A DNA stretch of 64,000 nt, taken from Muscardinus avellanarius (lineage: Eukaryota > Chordata > Mammalia > Rodentia > Gliridae). The notes beneath the pieces are model-generated. The model made no database searches. It was given only the letters and a program-made list of their open reading frames with translations, and was not told where the DNA came from. The stretch spans positions 55,479,477-55,543,476 of the forward strand of contig OY726574.1 in assembly GCA_963383645.1 (NCBI GenBank), given 5' to 3'. Positions 33,340 to 41,932 of the stretch are shown one piece after another. The translations under genes and the position numbers were made by a program. The stretch's first letter is position 1, and every line of letters starts with the position of its first letter.

Positions 33340-34521
33340 TCATCCATTGGCATCCAGCGTTAAAAAATTTAGAATAAATAATATAAGATTTAGTTTATCT
33401 TTTGGTGTGGTCCATTGAGCCCCTATTCCCCCTTTTTGTTTTATTAAAATAGATTTAATAGTGGCATGGGCTCGTTCTACTATGCCTTGGCCCTGTGGAT
33501 TATATGGTAATCCATGATTTAATTGTATAGCCATTTGGGTACAAAAATGAGAAAATCTCTGAGAAACATAAGCAGGTCCATTATCAGTTTTAATTTGGTG
33601 AGGGATGCCCCAGGCAGCAAAAGCTTGCAGACAATGGGAAATTACATGTTGGGCCTTTTCTCTAGTATGAGCAGAGGCAAAGATAACTCCAGAACATGTA
33701 TCCACAGAAACATGTACATATTTAAGAGAGCCAAATTCAAGAACATGTGTGACATCCATTTGCCATAGGTGAAGAGGTCGCAAACCTCGAGGATTTACTC
33801 CTGTAGTAGGCTGTGGCAATAATGTCAAACAATTTTTGCATTGCAATACAATGCGTCGAGCTCGTTCTTTAGTGATTTTAAATTTTAGTCTCAGCGTTTG
33901 GGAATTTACATGAAATTTATTGTGAAATTCTTGAGCCTGTAACACTTTGTCTTCATTTGAAAAAATAAGTACAGTTTGGGTATGAAAATCTGCAATAGCA
34001 TTGCCTTCAGCAAGCGGTCCAGGAAGTCCTGAATGAGCTTGTATGTGGGTTGCATAGAAGGAACATTTTTGGTTCCAAATATAGTGTTGTAACTTAGCCA
34101 ATAATAAAAGAATAGTAGATTGTCCCTTAATATGTCCTACACATTCAAGGCTATTAAGTGCCTGTACCACATATAAGCTATCTGAAATTAAATTGAATGG
34201 AGTGGAATCATAGAGCATAAATACTTGAATCACTGTCAAAATCTCTACTGCCTGTGCTGATGAATGGGGAAAAAGAAAAGTTTGTGGATCTGAGCCTTCT
34301 TTGAATATCACGCCCATACCTCCTTTGGATCCATCTGTAAAAATATTTGGCGCTCCAGCAATCGGTGCAGATCGAGAGATTTTAGGAAAAATAATAGGAT
34401 GAGCCAAAACAAACCTGAGCCATGGATGTTGTGGATAATGATTATCGAATTGTCCTGTGGACATTACATGGACAATGGCCCAGTCAGAATTGGTGGCAGC
34501 TAGAGTGGCAAGCTGTTCTCT
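33340..34521 (-). pseudogene. pol remnant: RNase H and integrase core
   Basis: An open segment in a frame shifted from the RT part. RNase H shows TDGSKGG, the Glu in AQAVEIL and Asp in ISDSLYV. The integrase zinc-binding domain shows HNKFH and CKNC. The integrase core shows D (LWQMDVTHV), D (KTDNGPAY) and E (GIVERAHA), with exactly 35 residues between the last two (DD35E). A TGA at 33340 cuts off the C-terminal domain. Catalytic residues are intact, but no continuous pol can be made because of the upstream frameshift and stop. Confidence 0.93.
33427..33451 (-). promoter_or_regulatory. Internal polypurine tract, identical to the 3' PPT
   Basis: The 25 bases are identical to 32108-32132 next to the 3' LTR. 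They lie inside integrase, coding for the KQKGGIG stretch near the end of the core, which is the place where lentiviruses carry a central PPT. Central priming here is inference. Confidence 0.7.
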
Positions 34522-34949
34522 TTAGTATATGGAGTGATGATAAGATCAGGCTGCATCCCAAATGCAGTCAGAGTTGCCTTTAATGCCTTAATAATTATTT
34601 GTGCAACACAGGCTGGATACCATGGCAACACTTTTTTGGGAGAATGAGGGAGGTGTACCCACATTTTGGGACCCTCTTGCCACAACACTCCAGTTGGTGT
34701 GAGATCTGTGGCAAGAATACATAAGAGCAGTTTTTTCTGATAATCTATACGATCTACTTGTGCTTCAGATAATCTTTCCTCTACGAGTTGAATACATGCT
34801 CGTGCCTCAGGTGTTAATGATCGTGAAGAAAATAAATCTGAATCCCCTTTTAGCAAATCAAACAAAGGTTTAAGGTCAGCATTACTAAGCCTGCAATATG
34901 GTCGAATCCAATTTATATCCCCTAAAAGTTTTTGGAAATCATTTAAAGT
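34500..34949 (-). pseudogene. pol remnant: RT thumb/connection region
   Basis: Same frame as the RT segment upstream but separated from it by TAA at 34950-34952. It includes NDFQKLLGDINWIRP (retroviral RT thumb) and WYPACVAQIIIKAL (connection). It ends at TAG 34500-34502. Homology continues in another frame, so an indel near 34500-34525 breaks pol here. Confidence 0.88.
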
Positions 34950-35687
34950 TTATAAATTGTCCACCCTCAAGCTAACCTTAAGAGGACGAATAATAGTATC
35001 TTCTAATTTGGTGCCAAGGTATTGTTTAACATTTCTTTGTTGTATTTTTTCTGGAGCTATAATTAAATTCCATAGTTTAAGACATAGTATAGTTTTTATA
35101 AGCATATCATCCAAAATTTCTGGGGTTTTAGCACATAATAAAATATCATCCATATAATGACAAATCATGGAAGAGGCAAATTCTCTCCTAATAGATTGTA
35201 GGGCTTTATCGACATATATTTGGCACAACGTGGGACTATTAGCCATACCTTGTGGTAGTACTGTCCATTCATATCTTTGATCCACCTGCTGATGATTAAT
35301 GGACGGTATTGTAAAAGCAAATTGAGGGGTATCTGCAGGATGCAGTGGAATGGAGAAGAAGCAGTCTTTGATGTCCAACACAACAGTGGGCCAATTGGCA
35401 GGGAGGGCCGATATAACTGGTAGCCCCAATTGCACTGGTCCCATGATCTCCATACTATTATTTACTGCTCGGAGATCATGTAACAATCTCCATTTACCTG
35501 ATTTCTTTTTGATAACAAAAATAGGTGTATTCCATGGAGATGTGGAGGACTGTAAATGTCCTGCCAATAACTGCTCCTGTACCAGTTTGTGGGCTGCTAT
35601 AACTTTTTCTTTAGGAAGGGGCCACTGAGAGACCCACACTGGCACATTTGTTTTCCATTTAATCTTTAATTGTTCAGTGGCCCCATA
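34950..35687 (-). pseudogene. pol remnant: reverse transcriptase fingers/palm
   Basis: The frame opens at the pro-pol shift site near 35690 and runs to TAA at 34950. Motifs in order: WPLPKEK, SGKWRLLHDLRAVN, VVLDIKDCFFSIPL (motif A Asp), LPQGMANSPTLCQ (motif B) and CHYMDDILLCA (motif C, YMDD). All polymerase catalytic aspartates are present. The enzyme copies viral RNA to DNA in the cytoplasm. The stop after the palm truncates it before RNase H. Confidence 0.94.
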
Positions 35688-36645
35688 GAAAAACCCAGTC
35701 CTCTTTTATCTTTGGGATTATTTCTTCCCATCATGGGAACAGGGGACTTTCGACCTTGTTCAAATCGGCCAAGCCCGCCTGTCCCTGAATAGCCTGCATT
35801 ATGCATAAGTTGTTGACTTTGAGAGCTATATACAGATTCAGTAGTCAATTTTACTCCCATTTGTTGCAGTACATCTTGTCCCCACAAGGATACAGGAAGC
35901 TCCAGAACAAAAGGTTGGAATGTCCCTGAATGACCTTCTTGATCTGCCCAATTAAGGTGAACAGCACCGCAGCTTGGACTATTTGCATATCCTAACCCCT
36001 TAAGTAATTGATCTGTCTGTTGTAATCCCCAATCTTTTGGCCATTCAGATAATCTAATGATACTACGGTCTGCACCTGAGTCCAAGAGACCCCAAAAAGA
36101 GACTCCCTGTATGGTGAGTTGACACATGGGACGTGACCCCATGTCCATAGTGAGCCATGCTCCAGGAGGACCTGTAGAACCAAAGCCCTTATCTTTTCTT
36201 GCCTGTCTTTGGCTAGGAAAAAGAGAATGTTTACTAGGCAACAGAATTATCTGAGCAATTCGGTCTCCATCATTTATAACAGAAATCCCACAAGGGGAAG
36301 AAACTAATATTTTCACATTGCCCATATAGTCCTGGTCAATAACTCCTGGATGCACCACTAGACCCGATAAGGTAGTGGAACTTCGGCCTAGAAGCAGTCC
36401 TACAGTATTAGAAGGAAGGGGTTCATGAAAATCTGAATCTACTTTTTGAACTCCCATTTCAGGGGTTAATATGAGTCGGGCGGTAGCACAGACGTCCAAT
36501 CCTGCACTCCCTGGGGTTGCTCTCCGTATGGTGGGAGAGGATGCTGAAATAGAGGCACCTGCCTCATCTGTGGTCCTGCGTTCCCTGTCTCCTGTTGAAT
36601 TGCCCCATACATTTGAGGGCCCTGAGGCACAGGGCCCCTCTGCCC
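35666..36645 (-). CDS. pro: Retroviral pro: dUTPase, aspartic protease and G-patch (open)
   Basis: It has no start codon of its own and is reached by -1 frameshift from gag at 36652-36646. It stays open to TAA 35666. dUTPase motifs: TPGSAGLDV, LLLGRSSTTLSGLVVHPGVID and GDRIAQIILLP. Protease: the active-site loop LLDSGADRSII (DSG rather than DTG). C-terminal glycine-rich G-patch-like segment: GYSGTGGLGRFEQGRK through KRGLGF. The dUTPase keeps uracil out of viral DNA, and the protease matures Gag and Pol. It is the only proviral frame without a visible break, but with gag interrupted upstream it would not be reached by normal translation. Confidence 0.92.
35690..35696 (-). promoter_or_regulatory. 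pro-pol -1 frameshift slippery heptamer
   Basis: In sense G GGT TTT read in the pro frame, a fit to the X-XXY-YYZ rule. The pol frame is open through this site and pro stops 24 bases downstream. I did not model the downstream pseudoknot. Confidence 0.75.
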
Positions 36646-37152
36646 ATTTTTTGGCCTAGCATTTGATTGCGGTGGAGGAAGAGGCTTTCCATCTACATCC
36701 CACCGAGATCTGCACTCTACAGCCCAATGCTTGCCTTTTTTACATCGAGGACACAAATTGGGAATTCTCTGGGCCTGTTTAGAGGATGCTCCAGAACTAG
36801 TCTGTATACAATCTCTTAAGTGTCCTGGTTGACTACATCGGAAACAATTTCCTGAACTGCCTCTCTGCTTTTGATTATAAGGCTTGTCCTGCAACCCAGC
36901 AACACTGGCAGCAGCTATGGCTTGTCCTTGTATGACAGAGTCAGTTATGTCTCTGCATACCTTGAGCCATATTTCTAGGCCCTTATTTTTATAGGGACGT
37001 ATTGCATCCCGACAAGGCTTATTGGCTTGCTCATAAGCTAGCTGTTTAATCAATGGCATGGCAGCGTCCACATCAGGGAAAACCCGAGAAGCAGTTTCCA
37101 CAAGCCGTGATAAAAAATCAGCAAAAGGCTCATTGGGTCCTTGAGTAACTTT
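36466..37152 (-). pseudogene. gag: gag 3' part: CA C-terminus and nucleocapsid
   Basis: In frame with the upstream gag part but after a TAA. It starts with the major homology region (KVTQGPNEPFADFLSRL) and then the CA C-terminal domain. Nucleocapsid has two zinc knuckles: the first, CFRCSQPGHLRDC, has only three residues between His and the last Cys; the second, CPRCKKGKHWAVEC, is canonical C-X2-C-X4-H-X4-C. The Pro/Gln-rich tail ends at TAA 36466. It overlaps pro in the -1 frame. Confidence 0.93.
36646..36652 (-). promoter_or_regulatory. gag-pro -1 frameshift slippery heptamer
   Basis: In sense A AAA AAT in the gag frame (between the codons for Pro and Gly after the knuckles). It fits X-XXY-YYZ and is the class of heptamer used at gag-pro in betaretroviruses. 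The pro frame is open from here. Confidence 0.82.
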
Positions 37153-38220
37153 TTACAGACTGGCTCCTAAACTACCTGTCCCTAATAACATCCTCCATGC
37201 CCTTAATGCTGCTTGATTAATCTGCCCATACACCTGCTGTGGGTACCCATTTTGATTATTAGCAAATGGTCCTTGTCCCATTAGCATATTCAAATTCCAA
37301 GCAGGTTGCCCTGTCTGAGCATTAACACAAGCTTGATCAGAGCAATATTCTATATAGGCTGACTTCCAATTAAGATAGGCTCCACCAGACAACACAGCCC
37401 TGCACAAATTTGTCCAATCACTTGGAGTCATGGAGTACCTTTCAAAGGATTCTACCAGTGACAAGGTAAATGAAGCCTGCACTCCATATGTGGACACAGC
37501 TTCTTTTAATCTTTGAACAACCTTCCAATCTAATGGCTCATGATACCTTTGCTGATTTTGGTCAAGAAACACAGGAAATGCTCCTGGTGTAGGCAAAATC
37601 TCTGCCCACAGACTAGCCTCAGATGTCTTCTGCCTATCAGACTTTCCTTTCTCAGTAAGATATGGCGGCGGACTAGGAGAGGGAGGGGGAGGAGCTAAAG
37701 GTTCAGGATGTTTCTTTTTTCTGTTATAAGACATTTGGAACCTGCGCCAAGATTCTAACAAGGCTTCTTCCTCCTTATCTCTTTCTGGTGGAACAGGCCA
37801 TGTCTCTTGTTCCTCGGAGGAATCGGAGGAGTTGCTTTCAGAGGACTCCTCGTCCCTGTGAGAATCTGCCTGTTGACCTTGCTCTGAAATCTCTTCTTTT
37901 GCTTCCTCTAAAGCATTAGAGCCTTCAGCCAGAACTTGACGATACCTTCCTGTTTTATCTGTCAGGCATGCTTTAATTAAACTCCAGATAGCCAATGTCC
38001 CAGGTGGGAGAGCCCCTTCGGCATCGGCCTTAAGAAGATCCTGACCAAGACGTTTCCACTGAGAAATGTTAACATATCCTTCTTCCAAAAACCATGGAGC
38101 TATCGCTTTAACTGTGCTAAGAAAATTTTCTAAAGTGGCTGCTTTCACTTTCACTCCTCCCTTAGACAGAATGTTACAAAGAGCCTTTTTGACCTTCATG
38201 GTAGCAACCTTAGACCCCAT
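37153..38220 (-). pseudogene. gag: gag 5' part: matrix, late domain, CA N-terminus; ends at premature stop
   Basis: 355 codons from ATG 38220. Gly2 could be myristoylated (MGSK). Matrix-like region 1-100; acidic Ser/Glu stretch 122-152; proline-rich region with PPPY late domain at 184-187 (recruits NEDD4-type ligases for budding); CA N-terminal domain from about 215 (FPVFLDQNQQRYHEPLDWKV). It ends at TAA 37153-37155, just before the major homology region, which continues in the same frame. One nonsense change therefore splits gag. Self-assembly would fail without the CA C-terminus and nucleocapsid. Confidence 0.93.
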
Positions 38221-38382
38221 GATAAGTTTTACTTTGCCACAAACTCCTACACCCCTATCGTCGCAATCACCTGTGAGCCTATCGTCGCAATTACCTGCGA
38301 ACTTTCACAGCTGTCCCTCGCTTATCTGCGAGCCTTATCTTATTTTGTCGTTTACCTGCGAACTTTTTGTTACGTTGTTTTT
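38221..38382 (-). promoter_or_regulatory. Untranslated leader with short direct repeats
   Basis: Between PBS and gag ATG. In sense, GTTCGCAGGTAATTGCGACG and GCTCACAGGTGATTGCGACG form an adjacent pair of 24-bp repeats, each completed by ATAG. Two further partial copies lie upstream (GTTCGCAGGTAAACGAC and GCTCGCAGATAAGCGAG). A retroviral leader normally holds the packaging and dimerisation signals; that these repeats are such is inference. Confidence 0.6.
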
Positions 38383-38400
38383 TCCTGGGTTTTGGCGCCA
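38383..38400 (-). promoter_or_regulatory. Primer binding site
   Basis: In sense TGGCGCCAAAACCCAGGA, two bases (AG) after the 5' LTR. The first seven bases fit tRNA-Lys. The whole 18 fits the tRNA-Phe-type PBS (TGGTGCCGAAACCCGGGA, as used by IAPs) at 15 of 18 positions. The primer tRNA is therefore likely Phe-type but not settled. Confidence 0.85.
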
Positions 38401-38402
38401 CT

Positions 38403-38828
38403 TATCGTCCCCTAAGACTCCGACCCGCAGGGGCTTAGAGAACGACACAGACACCTCTTCAGCTGAAATATGAATTCTTCTTTAATGGATCCTTTTGTCT
38501 CTCAATATATCTAATATTATGTCTGACAATGCATACAACAAGCACAATATATATCAGCATCAAAATCCCTCCCTCTATTCCCTACCAACCCCAAGCTTCC
38601 ACAGCTAGGGCATGCACATTTCTGACTCTCTCATAGGCAGGCTGGTGGTAGCATGAGGCTTTGCGTCACTGATCATTCTGCAGGCACGTAGCATGGCACA
38701 CTGCGCATGCTGAAGGAGATGTCCATCTTGTGAGTCTCATGACTTGGCTGCAAGCCTAGGCGCCATCTTGAATCCACGCTGGCAACAAGCCTGGGTGCCA
38801 TCTTGGTCCAGCCGAGTGGGTCCCGACA
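38403..38828 (-). repeat. 5' LTR of the provirus
   Basis: 426 bp, TGTCGGGACCC at the 5' end and GGGGACGATA at the 3' end (TG...TA rather than TG...CA). U3 has three AAGATGG motifs (complementary GCCATCTTG at 38797-38806 and 38761-38770, and GTCCATCTTG at 38721-38730), the core of YY1 sites. It also has a GCATGCGCA motif of NRF1 type and a TATA-like GATATATATTG. ATTAAA (38486-38481) is the likely poly(A) signal. As 5' LTR it would drive the genomic transcript leftward. Confidence 0.95.
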
Positions 38829-38834
38829 AGAAAG
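38829..38834. repeat. Proviral 6-bp target-site duplication, right
   Basis: agaaag, identical to 31673-31678. Confidence 0.93.
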
Positions 38835-39110
38835 ATCATTTTTTTTTTGTTAAATCTATTAGGGGTCCTTTGAGCCTTTTTTGACTTGGATATTTAAAAT
38901 TTTCAGTTTTCAAAGTTTCATTGACTTTGTTTTTTATTTCTTAAAATTCTTATGTCTATTCCATTTTTTTCTTCCTGGACCACACACTCTATGGTTTTCT
39001 AAATTCATTAACTAGGTAATTAATTTATGTCATGAAAGTCACAAAGGCTTTTTTGTTCCTTTTAAGTTTATTTTTGACTGAATATTTCCAAAGATTTGTT
39101 GAAAAGCTTA

Positions 39111-39126
39111 GAAATTCTTCAGCTGG
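39111..39126. repeat. Target duplication, left (composite L1 copy 3)
   Basis: gaaattcttcagctgg, exactly repeated at 41917-41932. Confidence 0.95.
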
Positions 39127-39905
39127 GACTTCCGGGAAGATGGCGACTGAGAAAAGCGGGGCTTAAGAGCCCCGCTAACAACAAATATCCATTACTACAA
39201 AATCAGCGCCTTTCAAAGCCAGAAAACAACATCACCAGAGAAACAAAAAAATCACCAGGCTCCAGAGAGAAAGCGGACTGAGAACAGAGCCACAGAGGAG
39301 ATCCTCACGCCCGAGGACGCGGCAGACGCGGCAGCAGTGCCATACTGCCAGCGGCAACGGCGAATTCACAGATGGCCACAGCAAGCCGAGGGGAGCCGCT
39401 GCGGAACAGCCAGGCGGGATTTCTCGGTGCAGAGGACATCTAAAGCTCCCAGTGTCTGAGCTCAGCACACGCTGCAGGGATTCAGAGTGGAAATCAAAAC
39501 CAAGAAAAAAAAAACGCCAGCCCAACAGCCGAGGGCGTAGCAGCGGCGCCATATTGCCACCGGTGGCAGCAGCACCGAATTCACTACAGCTACATCTGCG
39601 TACTCAAGAACAGTGAGTCAAATGGTGGGCCCCAGAGGAGAAATCCCAGTACTGTACTCACTGGGACTTGACCCAGTGGGAGAGGGGCGGTGGCAGTGAT
39701 ATCACACCATAGGAGAACGTGCAACCTGGCACCCCACACAGTCTAAAGCAGCCTCTATCGACTCTCTGGGTCGGAGACTCTGTGATACAACCCAGTAAAG
39801 GAGTAGTGGGGTCTGAGATACTACTGACTCGAGATCCAGAACACCTTAAGTGAAGTCATAGTGACCCAAGGGAAGAACCCAGAGAAGGCACAAACTTCCG
39901 AAATC

Positions 39906-40790
39906 ATGGGAAAGAGGAATAATACTGGAGCAATGAATGCTCACAACCCCACAACATCAGAACCCGATAAAACAGAAAATCAGAGATTTCTAGAAGATCA
40001 AATCAGGAAAATAAATGTAGAAATAATAGAGGTGCTTCGAAAAGAACTCAGAGAGAGCCAAAAAGAGATAAAGGATGCAATTAATGAAGTAAAGGCCTCA
40101 ATTCAAAGCACAAACAACCGATTAGACCACATGGAGAAAAGAATCTCGCTCTTAGAAGATGATCATTCCAAAAATGAACGCATAGTTTCTAATCTAGGAA
40201 AAAATATCCTACAGCAGGAATCTGATATTGAAGAAATATGGGCCCATTTTAAGAGAGCTAACCTAAGAATAATTGGAATAGAGGAGGGAAAAGAAAGTGA
40301 AACCAAAGGGATCAACAATCTCTTCAAGGAAGTAATAGCAGAAAATTTTCCAGACATAGAGCAAGAGGTCGATACACAGGTCCAGGAAACGTATAGAACT
40401 CCCTTTAGACAGGATCGGAGAAGAGGATCCCTACGACACATAATTGTCAAAATGACGACTGTGGAAGCCAAGCAGAGAATCTTAAAGGCAACAAAAGCAA
40501 AGGGCCAAGTGACATTCAGAGGCAAACCAATTAGAATCACTCCAGACTTCCCAAACCAAGTCATGAGAGCCAGAAGGGCTTGGAGTAACATATTCCCAAT
40601 TTTGAAAGAAAACAACTTCCAGCCAAAAATTTCCTACCCAGCAAAACTTTCTATCAAATTAGATGGAGAAATAAGAAGCTTCCAAGACAAACAGAAACTG
40701 AGGGAATTTATGTCTTCAAAACCAGCACTAGAGAAAATACTCAAAGAGATTAACTACAAAGAAGAAATAGGTAACACACATCAGAACTAG
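39906..40790 (+). CDS. L1 ORF1 protein, intact (RNA-binding chaperone)
   Basis: 294 residues from ATG 39906, chosen because MGKR matches the usual MGK start of mammalian ORF1p. The frame is open 15 codons further upstream from GTG 39861, but without an ATG. Residues 25-110: heptad-rich coiled coil for trimerisation. About 112-205: RNA-recognition-motif region (IWAHFKRANLRIIGIEE, RHIIVKMTTVEAKQRIL). About 206-282: C-terminal domain (RRAWSNIF, PKISYPAKLSI). Length is slightly below the usual 330-370 residues, with a short N-terminus. ORF1p coats its own RNA in cytoplasmic particles. No ORF2 follows. Whether it is expressed is unknown; the intact frame may only mean recent insertion. Confidence 0.92.
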   Translation: MGKRNNTGAMNAHNPTTSEPDKTENQRFLEDQIRKINVEIIEVLRKELRESQKEIKDAINEVKASIQSTNNRLDHMEKRISLLEDDHSKNERIVSNLGKNILQQESDIEEIWAHFKRANLRIIGIEEGKESETKGINNLFKEVIAENFPDIEQEVDTQVQETYRTPFRQDRRRGSLRHIIVKMTTVEAKQRILKATKAKGQVTFRGKPIRITPDFPNQVMRARRAWSNIFPILKENNFQPKISYPAKLSIKLDGEIRSFQDKQKLREFMSSKPALEKILKEINYKEEIGNTHQN

Positions 40791-40884
40791 AGAAACAAGA
40801 CTTTCCATCCAACAGACAACTAAGATTGGTTATCTGTGGAGATTCATTATTTATGTTAGTCTGTTACCCATCTCTAAAGGGTAT

Positions 40885-41700
40885 TGTTTGCCTTTATTGT
40901 TGTTAATTTTTAGGATTTCTAGTTGGAATAATAATATACCTTCAGATATAGCATTTGGAAATATTTTATCCCATTCTATTAGTAACTTTTAACTCTGTTT
41001 ACATTGTCTTTGGATATACAATATTTTTTTTATTTTTTAGGGAGTTTGTATACTCTTCTGTTGCCTGTGCCATTGAAATCATAACCAAGAAATCACTGCC
41101 AATTTCAATGTTGTGAGGTTTTATGACCCAGATTTTCTCCTAAAAGTTTATAGTCTTAAGATTTATATTTAGGTCTTTTATCTATTTTGAGTTAATATTT
41201 GTATATGGGATTAGGTAAGGGTCCAATTTTATTCTTTTCCATGTAATTATTATTTTTCAACAATATTTAGTTAAAAGATTATTATTTCTACCACCAAATG
41301 TTCGTGGAAACCTTGTCAAAAATAACTTGACAATATAGGGAAGAATTTAGGTCTAGGCTTTTATTTAACTCCAATGGTTTATATATCTGCCTTTAGAATA
41401 GTACTACACTGTTTCAATTATTGTAGCTTTATATGGTTTGAAATCAGAAAATATATATCTTCTAGCTTTGTTCTTTTTCAAGATCGTAGTGGGTACCTAG
41501 AGTCCATATTCCATATTAGGATAGTTTTTTTCTGAAAAATAAATATATAAATATATGATATTTTCACCTAAAAAAATAGAAAAATAGATTCTCTGGTAAG
41601 AAAGAAAGCAAAAAGAAATATTGAAATGTTATCTTTAAGTCATCAAAAGCTTGGTATCAGACAAATGAAACTGTTATGTGAGATTATCATTTTTAATTTT
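40885..41700 (-). repeat. Inverted L1 ORF2 3' segment within composite copy 3
   Basis: The minus strand reads as L1 ORF2 C-terminal region. On the plus strand it appears antisense: CTGTTGCCTGTGCCATTGAA, AAATCACTGCCAATTTCAAT and GGGTCCAATTTTATTCTTTT. It corresponds to 29045-29850 of copy 2. Boundaries are placed by loss of similarity to L1 and are approximate. Confidence 0.85.
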
Positions 41701-41916
41701 TGATAAATTGCTATAATACTAGATGTCAACTACTAAGCCAAGCATAGGAGGGGGGGATAGGGAGAGAACGGGGTGGGGATCGGGTGGGGGCTGACTGGGC
41801 AATGTGTGCATGTATGTCTACAAAAGTTTGTATCCCACTATGATGTATGAATACAGTGCACCAATAAAAAAATATGAAAAAAAAGAATAACAAAAAAAAT
41901 AATAATGAAAAAAAAA

Positions 41917-41932
41917 GAAATTCTTCAGCTGG
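41917..41932. repeat. Target duplication, right (composite L1 copy 3)
   Basis: gaaattcttcagctgg, the partner of 39111-39126, directly after the A-rich tail. Confidence 0.95.

Larger units (their letters stand above)
31679..38828 (-). mobile_element. Betaretrovirus-like (class II) endogenous provirus, defective
   Basis: A 7,150-bp provirus runs right to left. It has paired LTRs, an exact 6-bp target duplication, PBS, gag, pro with dUTPase, pol, an env remnant, a CTE-like RNA element and a polypurine tract. Frame usage (gag to pro to pol by two -1 shifts), dUTPase in pro, two zinc knuckles, PR with G-patch and DD35E integrase place it with beta-type/IAP/MMTV-like class II elements. Defects are a stop in gag CA, a stop and a frameshift in pol, a stop in integrase and a large env deletion. 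LTRs differ by 11 substitutions and one indel in about 426 bp (about 2.6%), which suggests insertion within the last several million years at ordinary mammalian rates (inference). Confidence 0.96.
39127..41916 (+). mobile_element. Composite L1 derivative, copy 3 (ORF1 intact, ORF2 replaced by inverted piece)
   Basis: A 2,790-bp insertion with an exact 16-bp target duplication. Order: 5'UTR (39127-39905) opening with GGGAAGATGGCGAC, a YY1-type site as at other mammalian L1 starts; ORF1 (39906-40790); linker; inverted L1 ORF2 3' segment (about 40885-41700); 150 bp of L1 3'UTR (about 41728-41880) with AATAAA; A-rich tail. It has the same architecture and junctions as the minus-strand copy at 28832-31614. 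No RT is encoded in sense. It is a non-autonomous, HAL1-like element that used L1 RT in trans (inference). Confidence 0.93.

Noticed and set aside
28832..41916. An inverted segmental duplication as the origin of the two composite L1s
   Set aside because: Each copy has its own A tail and different flanks, and the right copy has a clear 16-bp target duplication. Two separate insertions fit better.
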